A stretch of DNA of 64,000 bases from Dromiciops gliroides. Lineage: Eukaryota; Chordata; Mammalia; Microbiotheria; Microbiotheriidae. Positions 1 to 10,869 of the stretch are shown in pieces (positions within the stretch are counted from its first letter, which is position 1; each line of letters begins with the position of its first letter). The notes under the pieces are model-generated. The model saw only the letters and a list, made by a program, of their open reading frames with translations, was not told the DNA's origin and ran no database searches. The translations under genes were made by a program, and so were the position numbers. The DNA lies in NCBI RefSeq assembly GCF_019393635.1, contig NC_057866.1, forward strand, positions 62,001 to 126,000. Reading direction: 5' to 3'.

Positions 1-470
1 TTACCAGGTATACAAGACTGGTTTCAATATTAGAAAAACTACCAGCATAATTGATCATATCAATAACAAAACCAACAAAAACCATGTGATTATCTCGAGG
101 CAGAAAAGGCTTTTAGTTGTCTTTGGTGGGGGGGGGGGCAGGGCAATGAAGGTTAAGTGACTTACCCAGGGTCACACAGCTAGTAAGTGTCAAGTGTCTG
201 AGGCTGGATTTGAACTCAGGTCCTCCTGAATCCAGGGCCGGTTCTCTATCCACTGTGCCACCTAGCTGACCCCAGAAAAGGCTTTTGATATTGCTCATGT
301 TGGAAATTGAGATGCCCATCAATCAGGGAATGGCTAAACAAGATGTGGTATGTGAATGTAATGGAATGCTATTGCACTGTAAGAAATGATGAGCAGACAG
401 ATTTCAGAAGAACCTGGAAAGACACATGAACTGATGCTGAGTGAGGTGAGCAGAACCTCCACAATTCTCC
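1..470 (+). mobile_element. L1 LINE fragment (ORF2 piece joined to 3' region)
   Basis: Bases 1-114 and 273-290 read as the L1 ORF2 reverse-transcriptase stretch around the conserved 'aaaaggcttttgat' block. After about base 300 the sequence matches the L1 3' portion (text such as 'atgaactgatgctgagtgag'), which recurs in the other L1 copies of this window. Most of ORF2 is missing between the two parts. A SINE is inserted at 115-272. It probably lies in an intron of ODF3. Confidence 0.6.
115..272 (-). mobile_element. Marsupial tRNA-derived SINE (WSINE1/WALLSI type)
   Basis: An antisense copy ending in the tRNA-like head 'cacctagctg'. It is flanked by a perfect 14-bp target-site duplication, cagaaaaggctttt, at 101-114 and 273-286. 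It sits inside an L1 fragment. Confidence 0.9.
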
Positions 471-479
471 CCCAAGATC

Positions 480-881
480 CAGGATGCATGCCAGACCATG
501 CCTAGCTCTCCTCTCTTCCTGATTACAAACTCTAAGAGAAGTTCCCATCATTTCCATCCCAGATACCAACTCCTCTCTGTGGATGAGAATCAGATGCTAA
601 CTTTCTCCTCATGGGCACTTCACTTCTTTAAGAGGTAAAGGCAAGGCCTTGGTCACAAAGGCCTTACACTCGTCCACTGGCAGGTCTTTTCAGAGAAGTC
701 TCGGCTGAGTGATGTGAACAGTGGAGCTTGCTCAGGGCCTGAAGGGAGGGTTAGGGCCAGCTTTTGGAGGGGTGGCCGTCTGACAAGTGAGGTGACACTA
801 GGAGACTACTCTATAATGGAGGTAGTTAAGCCTGTCTGTGTTCAGATGCACTAGTGTTTGATCTCTCCCCCCACCCCCCAG
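480..881. other. Unassigned intronic sequence upstream of the first visible ODF3 exon
   Basis: I see no exon matching the earlier part of ODF3 and no recognisable repeat here. The 3' end is a good polypyrimidine tract and AG acceptor for the exon starting at 882, so this is most likely intron. Confidence 0.4.
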
Positions 882-1786
882 GTCCAGCAGCCTACATGCT
901 GCCGATGGTGATGGGGCCGCACACAGTGGGCAAAGTCTCCCAGCCCTCCTTTTCCATCAAGGGCCGGAGCAAGCTGGGTGGATTCAGCCAGGACCTTCAC
1001 AAGGCAAGTGCTCCCCAAAGAGCTCTTCCCCAGAGTCCCGCTGGTGCCCTGACACTTGAAAGGGTCTCCCCTCAGCTTCTCAGTCACATTATAGGGGCAA
1101 AGGGACGGCCAGAAATACTGGATACAGTCACGGTGAGAGGATCTCCCTGGAGCAACCTCTCTGTCCACCTCTTCCTGGTCACTCTGCTCCCTGGTCTCAT
1201 AGACCTGGAGTGACTACACACACACACACACACACACACGTATGTACATACAGCACACATGCGTGCATATGCACATACATCCATGCACACACACAGACAT
1301 GCACACATACACATGCACATATACACACATACTCCCGGATAACCCCCACAAAAAGAAAGACCCAGGGGCTCATGAACAGGGCCCCCTGAGCTGCCATCCA
1401 CAGAGGGCGGCAGCAGTGGGGCTCCCAATACCTCTGGGTTCTGTCTTTTCCCATAGACCCCAGGCCCTGCTGCATACCGACAGACCGATATCCAGGTAGT
1501 CAAGTACAAGGCCCCACAGTACACCATGGCTGCCCGAATCGAGGCAGTCGGAGACAAGACGATGAAGCCAGGCCCAGGCGCTCACAGCCCAGAGAAGGTT
1601 TGGGGACTGGGCATGGGCAGGGATGTCAAGGGGTGGGATGGTGTGGGGAAGGAGAGCCAGGACCTCATAAGTCCATCATCCTCTGTCTCCTCCCAGGTGA
1701 CAATGAACAAACCCACTGCCCCCCTGCTCAGTTTTGGAATCAAGCATTCAGACTACATGACGCCTCTCATACTGGATGTGGAGTAG
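882..1786 (+). CDS. ODF3: ODF3 / CIMAP1A (outer dense fiber protein 3), last three coding exons
   Basis: Three spliced exons, 882-1003, 1457-1597 and 1697-1786, keep one frame and encode the C-terminal ~117 residues of ODF3 (SHIPPO1). This is a testis protein of sperm-tail outer dense fibres and ciliary microtubules, built of STPGP-type repeats. The first exon reads GPAAYMLPMVMGPHTVGKV onward, the second begins TPGPAAYRQTDIQVVKYKAP, and the last ends HSDYMTPLILDVE before TAG. These match the human protein almost residue for residue. Two Pro-Gly-Pro motifs, the family hallmark, fall at the exon starts. The first exon is entered in phase 1, so upstream exons must lie left of the window or in the L1-bearing intron. 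The first intron begins with GC instead of GT (AAG|GCAAGT). The neighbour BET1L lies in the order known from human 11p15.5. Confidence 0.93.
1214..1336. repeat. CA-rich microsatellite in ODF3 intron
   Basis: A pure (CA)n run of about 26 bp is followed by about 100 bp of interrupted CA/CATG repeats. It lies between two ODF3 exons. Confidence 0.9.
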
Positions 1787-2053
1787 ACCCTTCCCCATAC
1801 CTGGGGCCAAGGTCCTCTGGCTGCCTCCCAGGCTCCATCATGATCCTTCTGACAACAAATTTATCTTTTATCTGAGGGAGACCCTCTGCAGGTGATCAGA
1901 GAGTTCTCCTTCTTTCAATCAGGTGACAGTTTTGGCCATGCTAGGCACCCTGAGACAGGGATATGCATGCTAAGAAACTGTGAATGCCATTTATTTTTTT
2001 TTATGACGGAGTTTATGTTTATTAATCCTGTTTCCTGCTGTGCCTGGATGTTT

Positions 2054-2059
2054 AATAAA
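2054..2059 (+). terminator. ODF3: Candidate ODF3 poly(A) signal AATAAA
   Basis: This is the first canonical AATAAA after the ODF3 stop, about 270 bp downstream. It could be used by ODF3 but may be chance in an AT-rich stretch. No transcript evidence is available. Confidence 0.4.
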
Positions 2060-2489
2060 TCACCCATTATATCTGCAATGGGGACTGAGTCTGCTGATAT
2101 GAAAAGGAGCGACCCTTGTCAGGTGTCACCTCCAACCTCCCACCTGCCAGACCCTTTGCCTCAGGTCTGAGAAAGAGGGGATCTAAGGGCAGGGTACCCT
2201 GCCCAAACTGCTGGACCCCAAGATGATCCAGGAATCCATAAATGCTGCCCCTGGAGGGAGGAGGAAGCCTCATGGGGGATCTACACCCAGACATAGCTCT
2301 GAGTTGGCATAGTGTGAGCAGCAGGAGTTAATCGTGTGATGTGGCCCAGTCCCCTTTCCTTTGCCATCCTCATGTAAACCACTTGGAGAGGCCTCCAAGG
2401 GCAGAGGAGAAAGAGACCCACCCCAGACCTGGTTGTTTGGAGGAACCTCCTCCCTCAAGAGACCAGAAACTCAAGCTTTTCTCCTAGGT

Positions 2490-4900
2490 TAAGCTGGTAT
2501 CTGTCTCTCCCTTCTAGTTCCAACCTTTAGGGTGAAGCAGAGAGAGCCAACTTCCTCTCGCATGGGGCAGCCTTTCAAATACTTGAAGGGAACTTTCCTC
2601 AAGCCTCCTCTTCTCCAGTCCCTTCAACTAAGCCCCATGAGGAATGATCCCCAACCCTGTTTCCTTCATCAACCTGATCACAGTAAATAGTTCCAAAGAA
2701 GTCTGGCCAGGGCAATCTCTCTCCATGCAGCCTCAGATCCTTGATTCATCCTCAGCTCACACTGCTCCCTAGAAATAGCTCCTGTCTTCTAGCGGCAAAG
2801 TTGACTTTTTGAATTCACGTGTAACACTTTGTTCAATCCGTGTTAGCCACACCTCCTAGCTATATGTCAAAAAACTGTGAACTTGAGCATGCCATCGCTG
2901 CTTTTTTTCCTGGTCACAGGAGAGCTCTTCCCAAACTGACAGTGAGCTTTTCAGGACTGCTTTTCAGATTCTGGCATTCAGCCAGTCCTGAGCCCCCATC
3001 TCTCGAGTCCTTGGCCAAAATCTAGGTAACATTCCTATCAATAACATTCCCATGATCTATCAGTTTGTGACCACGGCAGGTTCTTTGTGATCATTGCTTC
3101 CTTTTCTAGGAGTTCACTAGCCTTCCCTTCAATAATACCTTCTAGAATTTTGCCAGGAGTCAAAACCAAGCTCACTGGCCTCGAGTTTATAGATTCTACT
3201 TTCTTGTGAGATCCACATAACCTTTGCCCCTTCTCCTTTTCCATCATCACCACCACATGCATATGGCACCTTCAGGTTTGTCAATCTCTTTCCTCACAAG
3301 GTCATCAGTAAAAGTATCATCATAAATTTTAAAGATGAGGAAACTGAGGATCCAAAAAGTTGTGTAATTTGACCAGCCTCACATAGGCCACTTTAGACAT
3401 AGGTCAATGTGATTCAAACCCAAATCACTCCAAATCGAGCAGTATATCTAACATGCCAAGTTTTGCTGAGCAACTTGGAAATCAGTTCCCAGTTCTCTGA
3501 GCCCCAACAATGTAGTTCAGTGGGGCCAGGTGTCAATCCAAACTCATCAAAAGGAGTTGGGTGCTAAGCACTTCCTTACCCTTCCACTCCCTATTAGCCA
3601 CTTCTGCCCTGCCAATCCAATTCAGAGATGATTCTTTGTGGGTGGAAAAAAAAACTAGAAAAAAAAAGTTTGGTATCTAGTTCATCCATTAATTCCATCT
3701 ACCTTGGGCAGGGGCCTTCTCCTTCCACTAAGCAAGCCCCACTTTGGGTGTTTGTTGTGCTTGGAATCATTTGGATCTTCAGAGGTGTCTAATCCACATC
3801 TGAACAGGAATTCTCATTAAACATCATTGACAAACTTCTAGTCTCTGCTCAAAGACTTTTCTCCAGTGAGGAGTCATGTCCTACTCTGGGAATTCTAATT
3901 TCTATGCATTTCCTGGCATTCAACTAGAAGCACATATATTGCTGATCATTGAGGCAAGAGGGTAGGCTGTCTCCTCAGTTTAACCCTACAAGCTATGATT
4001 CTTATGGTACAGGCTACACTATTAGCCTTGGGCAGCCATATTACACTATTGGTATGTTTTATACCAAGCCTTCAGGCCACTCTAACCCCACCCCACACCC
4101 TCCAATCTTCTCCATACAAACTACTAACCAACCTAGTCTTACCTCTCCCAATTTGTGTTATTTTTGCAAACATTTAAAATCGATTTTATTTTATTTATTA
4201 GATTCATCCCAGGGCTCTAATACAAGTTCTTCTATCAATGTGTTAAGTCTTCCTCCCAGTTTTGTCATCCACGAGTTCGATAAACATGTAGTCCAGCCAG
4301 GGCTTTATCCAAACCATTGATAAGAATGTGAAAACTGTCCAGGGCCCGGCCGGGATCTGTAGAGCATGCCACCAATTATTCTTTGGATCCAGTTCTGAAA
4401 CCACATTTCTAGATCTTTCCCAAAAGAACAGAATGAAACTTTGTAAAAAAATACTTTGCCAAAAGGTAGGTATTCTATCTAAATCATGACCAATCAGTGT
4501 GGTAACTCCATCAAAACGGGAAAATGCAAGGTACAAAGGATCTGTTATTCTTGGAGAGGGCTGGTGGTATATAGACAGTGTTTCATTTTCGAAAGCATCT
4601 AATAACATCCTAGAATTTTGCCATGACTCAAAGTCACTCAGTGACTATAACTGGAAGATGTCACTATCTCCTTTTTTCTGTAAGTTTGCCATTATATGTA
4701 CCAGCAGGCAGACAGTACCTGTCCCACACCTCAAGCTCTCTTGCAGATGACTGAATTGACAGGTGGAGCTAGCAATCCCTTCTGTCAATTCTTTCCATAC
4801 CTGAGGTTGGAGATAAATACACCAAAGACTGCCAGGTGCTTTTATTATCCTGCCTTAATTCTTCTTGGTTTTAACTCCCTATTAACCAAAGATCATTCTC
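2490..4900 (-). mobile_element. Old CR1/L3-like LINE remnant (composite)
   Basis: Several blocks resemble the antisense strand of ancient CR1-clade LINEs found across amniotes, for example 'cttctccagtcccttcaac' near 2620 and 'cactggcctcgagtttatag' near 3175. It is heavily decayed and probably composite, and the clade name is from memory rather than a search. Reading frames inside it, such as one on the minus strand at 4243-4608, look like fossil or chance ORFs. Confidence 0.4.
3325..3440 (-). mobile_element. MIR-type SINE fragment
   Basis: It contains the antisense MIR signature 'gatgaggaaactgagg' followed by a degenerate 'cacatagg...gattcaaaccc' stretch. It is inserted in the old CR1/L3-like region. 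Confidence 0.65.
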
Positions 4901-5036
4901 AGTGATTAAGAAGACTCTTTTTCTGTCATCAGCATCAAAGATCCTCCTTTCTCCAGTGTAGGGCAAGAAGCCCCCTCTTTTCATTCTTTCACTTTCCTCA
5001 CCAGCCTCAATTCATTGCGAGCTTTAGCACTAGACA

Positions 5037-5095
5037 TGGGGGGGGGGGGCAATGAGAATTAAGTGACTTGCCCAGGGTCACACAGTTAGTAAGAC
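5037..5095 (-). mobile_element. Marsupial SINE, truncated copy
   Basis: Only the 3' part of the element is present in antisense ('aagtgacttgcccagggtca'), preceded by a G-run that is its tail region. The rest is absent. Confidence 0.8.
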
Positions 5096-5590
5096 TAGAC
5101 ATTCTTCTTGGAGGAGCAGACCAGGCATTTGTATTTGTCGTCTTAACTGCCCTGGCTTCCATCTTCTGGACACCCCATTTCGAAACGCTAGTTGATATGA
5201 GAGCTCCCTGAGCAGCCAACCACATCAGTCTTGTCAGATCCATTCCCATTCCTCCTGCCCCTCTGACTAGCTTCAAAATTTCACAGAACCGTAACATTTC
5301 AGACAGAAGGCTCCTCGGAGGCTACCGAGTCTGACCCGTACACAAAGGGGACGGCTATAAACATCTTGACACGGCTGGCCCCATTGAGGTGAAAGACCTG
5401 CAATGAGGAACCCACCCTTCTTAAAGCTGTGCTGAACCCACTGAAGTTTGTTCTCCCCAAACTATGTCAGATTCTTACTTTCTTTCCTTTATTCCAAACT
5501 CAGGTGATCACTTCTATATCAAAGGTTTTCCACCTAAGCCACCAGTTCCTCCTTCTTGGTGAGCCAGACCTAGTTTAAAATTTCACTGCC

Positions 5591-5698
5591 TAGGGGCAGC
5601 TGGGTGTCCCAGTGGATAGGATACAGGCCCTGGAGTCAGGACTAGTTGTGTGACCCTAGGCAGGTCACTTAACCCCAATTGCCTCACAAAAAAAACCA
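5591..5698 (+). mobile_element. Marsupial SINE with internal deletion
   Basis: The sense copy starts 'aggggcagctgggtg' and ends 'ttgcctcac' plus an A-run. The middle 'ttcaaatccggcctcagaca' segment is missing, leaving about 100 bp. Confidence 0.85.
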
Positions 5699-6689
5699 GA
5701 ACAAAATGTCACTGCCTAGTCTCCTTTCAAAGGAGACATTGTTAGCTTTGACAATGAACTCTAGAGGCATGTGGACCATCACACACATAAAACTGCTACT
5801 CAGCACCTAAACATGGTCGGAGCCTGGCCCTGACCAACCTTTCTGGGCTGACTTCACTTTGTTCTTTTCACACTCAGGTTCCAACACCACTGGCTAGCCG
5901 ACTTACTGCTCCACCTCTAGAGAAGACATTCCAGCCTCTGCCTAACCCTGATGAGCTGCAGGAAGACAATTGCGTTCTCCTCTCCGTATGCCAGCCACCC
6001 CAGGGTATTACTAAATCCTTCCTAGACATAATTTTCCTCTTCTGTCTGTGACAACAGCCTTTTCGGTGAGAATGACATGGGACGTGGACTGGCCCTTCCC
6101 TCCTGGTGAAAACTTCACCAGGTCGGGACCACAGGCTAAACTTGGGAGACCCCACTCCCTCTTCTTTCCACACTCCTCAGCATCCTGCTCTTAAAACTAG
6201 TGTGGTCTTCTCACTGCCTGAACCCTCAGGCTCTCCAGGGGCAGTCTCCCTGCCCAAAAGGTGCTGGGCCATCATGGGAAAAATTGGTATGCTTGTAGTT
6301 AGTTGTACAAATGACAGAGACCAAAAGGGCCTCCCTAGGATCTAAGTGCTCTGGCCCAGGCCTTTGGCGGAGTGAGTTCTCAATATCCCGGGACTCCCCC
6401 TGGCTGTCTCCATGCCTGTAACACTCTCCCTCCTCTGATGACGACTGGCCTCCGGGTTCGAGACCCCACCCCAAGCCCTCTTCCTTCCAGCACCTTCCCT
6501 GTTCACCATTTCCTTCTCGTGGTTTGTGGAACTTCAGGTGTATAATAGGTGGGGTACAGCTGTCTTCCCGGTGGGTGGGGGAGGGGCTGGAGGGAGAGAA
6601 CGGGAAATTCATCATTTCTAAAAGGTTAAAAGCCAGCTTCCCTATGATCCTGCACGTGGCCAGCTTTGTACAGGTTTGCCTGGGCGCGC

Positions 6690-6748
6690 TCAGACTCAAG
6701 CTCCTTGAAGACGGGGCACACAGGGAGCGCTTAATAAACGGGGACTAA
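6690..6748 (+). mobile_element. L2/MIR 3'-end fragment
   Basis: It contains the L2 3'-terminal motif 'caagctccttgaagacgggg' followed by 'cttaataaacggggac'. Only the last ~60 bp are present. Confidence 0.65.
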
Positions 6749-6926
6749 ATCGGGCTGACGCTCCAAGAGGTCCGTGCCAGCCCCCAGCCCTGGGCCAGAA
6801 CAGGTCAGTGTCTGGCTCCGGGGGAGGGGGAATGCCCACTCGATTGGCACCGCCATCGGCTGACGCCCCTCGCCTTCCTCCCGGAGGACTCGCGGGTGGG
6901 CCGCAGTTCCGATCAACTTCTTGCCT

Positions 6927-6932
6927 TTTATT
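6927..6932 (-). terminator. BET1L: BET1L poly(A) signal AATAAA (minus strand)
   Basis: On the minus strand an AATAAA lies about 70 bp past the BET1L stop codon, which would give a very short 3' UTR. No nearer signal is present. Confidence 0.55.
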
Positions 6933-7001
6933 CTCGACAACAGGGGAAGGGGGACACTCAGACGCGCCACAGATACAAAAATGAGATTTGGGGGCGCCCG
7001 C

Positions 7002-7673
7002 TCAAGTCCGTGCTTTTGCCACCAGGTAGGAGAGGAAAAAGAAGAGGACGACGAGCCCCACGGACACACAGAGGAGCAGCCGCCGGTTATCCCGCCCAGA
7101 GCGGGTCATGCTGGAGAATCGCTTCACGCTGCCGGTCAGCAGGCTGGTCACACTCGAGAAGTCCGAGTCCTGAGACACAGAGGCGGGGGGAGGCGGGGGT
7201 GGGTGGGGAGCGGGCGGGGCCCGGCCCTCCTCCCTGCCCCCCACCCCGCGCGTACCCGCGCCTCACCATGCTGTCCAGGTAGCGGTTCTGCTCCTCCGCG
7301 TCCCGGTCCACGTCCAAGGCCAGCTAGGGGGGAGGGGCAAAGCCAGGACTCAGCCGGCGATGCCCCTCCCCCCGCGCTTCCCCCCCTCCCCTCCCGTGGC
7401 CGCCCCCCCACACACCGCCCCGCGGACACGCACGGCCTTGAGGCGCGTGACCTTAGCCGCCAGCCCGTCCGCCAGACGCCGGTTCTCGCCATCCAGGAGC
7501 GTGTCCGTGTCCGTGTCCGCGGCGGCGGTGCCGCCCCCTGGGCCTGGGCCTGCGCGGAGGGGGATGGGACAGGAATCAGGGGGGGATCGGGAAGGAGGGG
7601 AACCCTCGGCCCCGCCCCCCGGCTCCCCCTCCCCCAGCGCCGCCCCCGCCTCACCCCGGGCCCAGCTCGCCAT
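7002..7673 (-). CDS. BET1L: BET1L (GS15), Golgi Qc-SNARE
   Basis: Four exons on the minus strand, 7673-7655, 7549-7434, 7323-7267 and 7169-7002, join in frame into a 119-residue protein. All introns are GT-AG. BET1L/GS15 is a small tail-anchored Qc-SNARE that acts with STX5, GOSR1 and YKT6 in retrograde transport within the Golgi. The start MASWARG matches human MADWAR. The SNARE core is clear (VTRLKALALDVDRDAEEQN, then SLLTGSVKRFSSM), and a C-terminal hydrophobic anchor of about 20 residues ends LSYLVAKART. The protein is 8 residues longer than the 111-residue human form, mostly through a Gly/Ala-rich and DTDTDT stretch at residues 7-23 encoded by a GGACAC repeat. The gene is compact (about 0.7 kb) and lies in a CpG island. 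In human it is divergent from RIC8A, which I do not find here. Confidence 0.95.
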
Positions 7674-8600
7674 GGCCGCAACCTCCCGATACTGCCGGAG
7701 CCGGAAGCGGCACGAGATGTGTACGTGGGCGCTGTGACGTCGAGCTCACTGCGTGGCGTGCGTGCACTCGGGGAGCGGAGACTTCCGATCCCGCCCCTTC
7801 ACTTCCGGCCCGCTGTCCCCGCCCCGCCGCGGGTCCAGGGGAGGACCCGGGAGACGCAGCCTCGTACCCGGCGGGGCCTCGGGGCTGGGCAGAGTGTCAA
7901 AGTCAGGGGCCAGGCTTGGCGTGGGCCGGGCTGGGGCCGAGGCCGGACTGGAGGGAGGGGTCGCCTTTCTCCTGGCCCTGCGCCCGCGTCCAGATCGACC
8001 CAGTTAACAAATGTCAAGTGCCTCCAGTGTGCTGGGCTTACGAGAACGGGCCCTGCCCTCAGGGAGCTTCCAGGCCCTAGGGGGAGGCCACAGGCAAACT
8101 GCTGAATACGCGATAAAGAGCGAATTGAGAGAGGGCGGGGAGGCGCGGAAAGGAGAGACTTAAAGCCCCGAACTCTATCACGCATGCGCGCTCTCGCTCC
8201 CCCGTCTTTCCCACCCCAGGCCTCTCTGGCCACGCCCCCTGGCTGAGATGGATGGCGACGTCGCATGTTCCGCTCCCCGTCCGGGTGAGGCTTTCCTCCT
8301 CTAAATACACCTGCTCCTGCTCCTCCGCCCACCTCAGCCACGGCCAGAGCTGGACCTTGCGGTCCCCCATAAACGCGCCACCTCCGTGACCAAGAATCCC
8401 GAAATCTCTGACCAGAATCACTGTCCCTCCAGCCCCGATCCCCTTTTGTGTCCTCCCTGTGCTCCCCTGGTTCGCCTCGCCTGCACTAATAGAGACCCTC
8501 CCCGTTCTCCCGCCCCGTGCCCCCTTCCTGCATCGCCCTTTGCCAAGTCTGTTTTAGGCCACGCCCCTTCGCCATAGTAGCTCTTCCAAGTGACGTCATC
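7674..8600. promoter_or_regulatory. CpG island and BET1L promoter region, with orphan promoter-like motifs
   Basis: The CpG-rich sequence extends about 900 bp beyond the BET1L start. It contains a TGACGTCG site (7735-7742), an ETS-type CACTTCCGG (7800-7808), an NRF1-like GCATGCGC (8182-8189), the palindrome GCGACGTCGC (8255-8264) and a perfect CRE, TGACGTCA (8591-8598). The part next to 7673 is presumably the BET1L promoter. The right part has no gene attached that I can find, although in human this kind of island also drives RIC8A. Confidence 0.55.
7985..8110 (-). mobile_element. L2 LINE 3'-end fragment
   Basis: It contains the antisense L2 end signature 'gccctcagggagcttcca' after a 'tgtcaagtgcctccagtgtg' stretch. 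It lies within the CpG-rich zone. Confidence 0.6.
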
Positions 8601-8832
8601 AGCACGTAGTAGGTGATCTAGAACATGCTCCTCAACCCCGGACAGCTCACCTGCCTCACCTGCCTCTTGAAGAAGTGGAGTCTCCCCCAGCTGTCTCCTC
8701 CTTCACTCCTGTCTCATGCGGGGTCCCCTGCCATCCCACCTTCCATCCTCCTCCTCCTTGTTGCTCAGGCATTTCCAGCCCTGTCCGACTCCATGATCCC
8801 ATCTGGGGTTTTCTTGGACATTTCCTTCCCCA

Positions 8833-8960
8833 GCTCACCTTACAGATGAGGAAACTGAGGCACGCAGGGTGAAGTGATTGGCCCAGGGTCACATAGCTAG
8901 AAAAAGTCTGAGGCCGGATTGGAACTCACAAAGAAGGGCCTTCCTGACTCTATGACGCCC
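8833..8960 (-). mobile_element. MIR/CORE-SINE fragment
   Basis: Antisense MIR text is clear: 'acagatgaggaaactgaggc', then 'ggtcacatagctag', then a degraded head. Confidence 0.75.
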
Positions 8961-8999
8961 CTCCCCTCCCCCGCCCCCCCCTAAGCTTCAGTGTCTCCT

Positions 9000-9480
9000 G
9001 TATGCTGGGCACTTTCGGGCTGCCTGATACATGCCTAAATTTGTCCACATCTTCAGAAAACCTTCACTTGTTCCAGCCATCATCCCACTTTTCTCCAGCC
9101 TTTGAAACTGAACCCTTCGAGGAAACCCTCCACTTCTTCCCTATCAACTCTCCTCTTAACTCCGGCTTCCAACCTCATCTCCAAAGGGACCAACAGCCTT
9201 TTCTCAGTCCTCTTTCCCCATGACCTCTCTGCAGCCTCGGACACTGGCCATCACGCTCTCCTCCCCCATACCCCCTTCTCTCCCGCTTTTCAGGACAGCT
9301 ATCTCCCCCGCACTTCTCCCTCTCCCTCCCTCCTCCCTCTCCCTCCCTCCTGTTTCCTTCACCAGAAACCTCCCCAGACCGGACCCTCTAACACTGGGCC
9401 TCTTCTCCCTCTATTCTACTTCACTGGATGGTCTCATCCACTCCCTTCGATTGCATGACCCTATGCTGTGGCTTCTGATG
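9000..9480 (+). mobile_element. L2 LINE fragment (reverse-transcriptase region)
   Basis: The sense strand keeps L2 ORF2-like blocks such as 'ttttctcagtcctctttccc' and 'gacctctctgcagcctcgga', corresponding to the 'AFDTVDH' neighbourhood of the L2 RT. Pyrimidine-rich decay makes several short spurious ORFs. Confidence 0.6.
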
Positions 9481-10275
9481 AACAGGATGTCCCAAGTCTC
9501 TTGATGTACATCTAAGCTTCAGTAGCTTTACTTCAGAACCATCCAAACCTCTGTGAGCCATCCTGTGCGTCCAGCCCTTCTCCTCCAGCTCAATGTCCTA
9601 TTTAGGAATCCAAGGTTCAGTTCTGGTCAGCGGGTCACAGGCCAAGTCAGCCCAACTGCCTAGGGGTCAAACATCACAGGGGATGCTGGAGAAATGCTCA
9701 TGTTGGTGTTCCTTTGCTGGAGTGCTGTTCCCCCCATATTTACTGGATGACCACTTCCCCTTTGCTCAGTCTCCACCCATTGGCTCAGGTTCTATGAACA
9801 GGCAGGTACTGCCTTGCCCCCACAGCGAGGCCACAGGATACAGGAAGTCCAACAGCACTCCTGCTGCTCCCAAGATGGTCCCTTTGGAAGAACCCCAGGG
9901 ACAGCTGCTGATTTGGCCTGTTCCTTCCTCCTCCCAATCTTGTCCTTGAGGCTCTGTGCACTTTCTGTTTAATTCAGATTGAGTACCAGTTTAAGGCCTG
10001 ATCAACCACACCCTCCCCAGTGCCCCCTTCAGCCCCTGGATCCCAGCTTCACAGCAAAGATGCCTCCAGCAAACTCATCACTGGGAAACTGGTGCCTCAG
10101 ATGCTGATTGGAGGATGGAGGCACAGCCTTCTCCAAGCCTGGAATCTCCCCAAACATCTCATTTCCCAACTGGCTGCACTCATCAGGGACTCCTCTGACT
10201 TCTCCACAGGCCTGCACACTGAGTAAACCCCTCCCCCCCCCACACACACACAACCCTTTTTCAACTTTCAGTAAT
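9480..10275. other. Intergenic sequence, nothing recognised
   Basis: I searched this by eye for RIC8A exons and found none. An open frame at 9593-9949 of the plus strand has no recognisable protein features. A degenerate L2 origin is possible but not supported. Confidence 0.4.
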
Positions 10276-10372
10276 CTTCCCCTTAGATTGTAAGCTCCTT
10301 GAGGTCAGGGACTGTCCAGATTTGTGTCCGTGCTTAGCCCTTTGTAGATGCTTAATAAATGTTTATTGACTA
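10275..10372 (+). mobile_element. L2 LINE 3' end
   Basis: It contains the typical L2 terminus 'gtaagctccttgaggtcagg' and then 'cttaataaatgtttattgac'. Confidence 0.75.
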
Positions 10373-10869
10373 TTGAGAGACAAGGCTTCCACCAGAGATC
10401 CTGAATTCATGACTCAGACGAAGGAAGGGAGTGGCAGGGATGCAGCTAGAGCCCTGGGCTGGAGGTGGCAGTGGTGGGGTCTGGGCAAGCATGAACTGCA
10501 CCAGACCCACCCTGGATCCTGGTCCATCCACACCGCCTCTCAGAGGATGTCCTAGAGGGGGAAATGAGTGTTGAGAAAGGAACAAGATCTAGACTCCAAC
10601 CCTCCCTCCTCTGCCTGGCACTATGCCCCTTGAGGAGAGGGTGACGCTGAAGGCACCCAGGGCCCATTCCCCAGCCGGGCAGCCTAACCACGGTCACTTC
10701 ACACTCTGACCGTGTCCTTTTCCATGAATAGTCTTGTGTCAGCCCCCTAACACCTAAGTAACCTCTTTGCAGGATTGCTTAAAGGAAGGAGACATTTGCT
10801 ATCTGGAGAGTCTAGGGGGCCATGGGAACTGCTTTCATGTTCAAGTGGGGAAAAAGTCATTGTACTCAC

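Larger units (their letters stand above)
4900..6690. other. Intergenic sequence with two SINE pieces; otherwise nothing recognised
   Basis: Apart from the SINE pieces at 5037-5095 and 5591-5698, I recognise no exon, RNA gene or repeat in this stretch between ODF3 and BET1L. Confidence 0.5.

Noticed and set aside
4243-4608. 121-codon minus-strand frame in the ODF3-BET1L gap
   Set aside because: It is within the decayed CR1/L3-like remnant, with no recognisable host protein.
6921-8105. 394-codon plus-strand open frame over BET1L
   Set aside because: It is antisense to the BET1L exons and CpG island. It is Arg/Pro-rich with no domain, and GC composition explains it.
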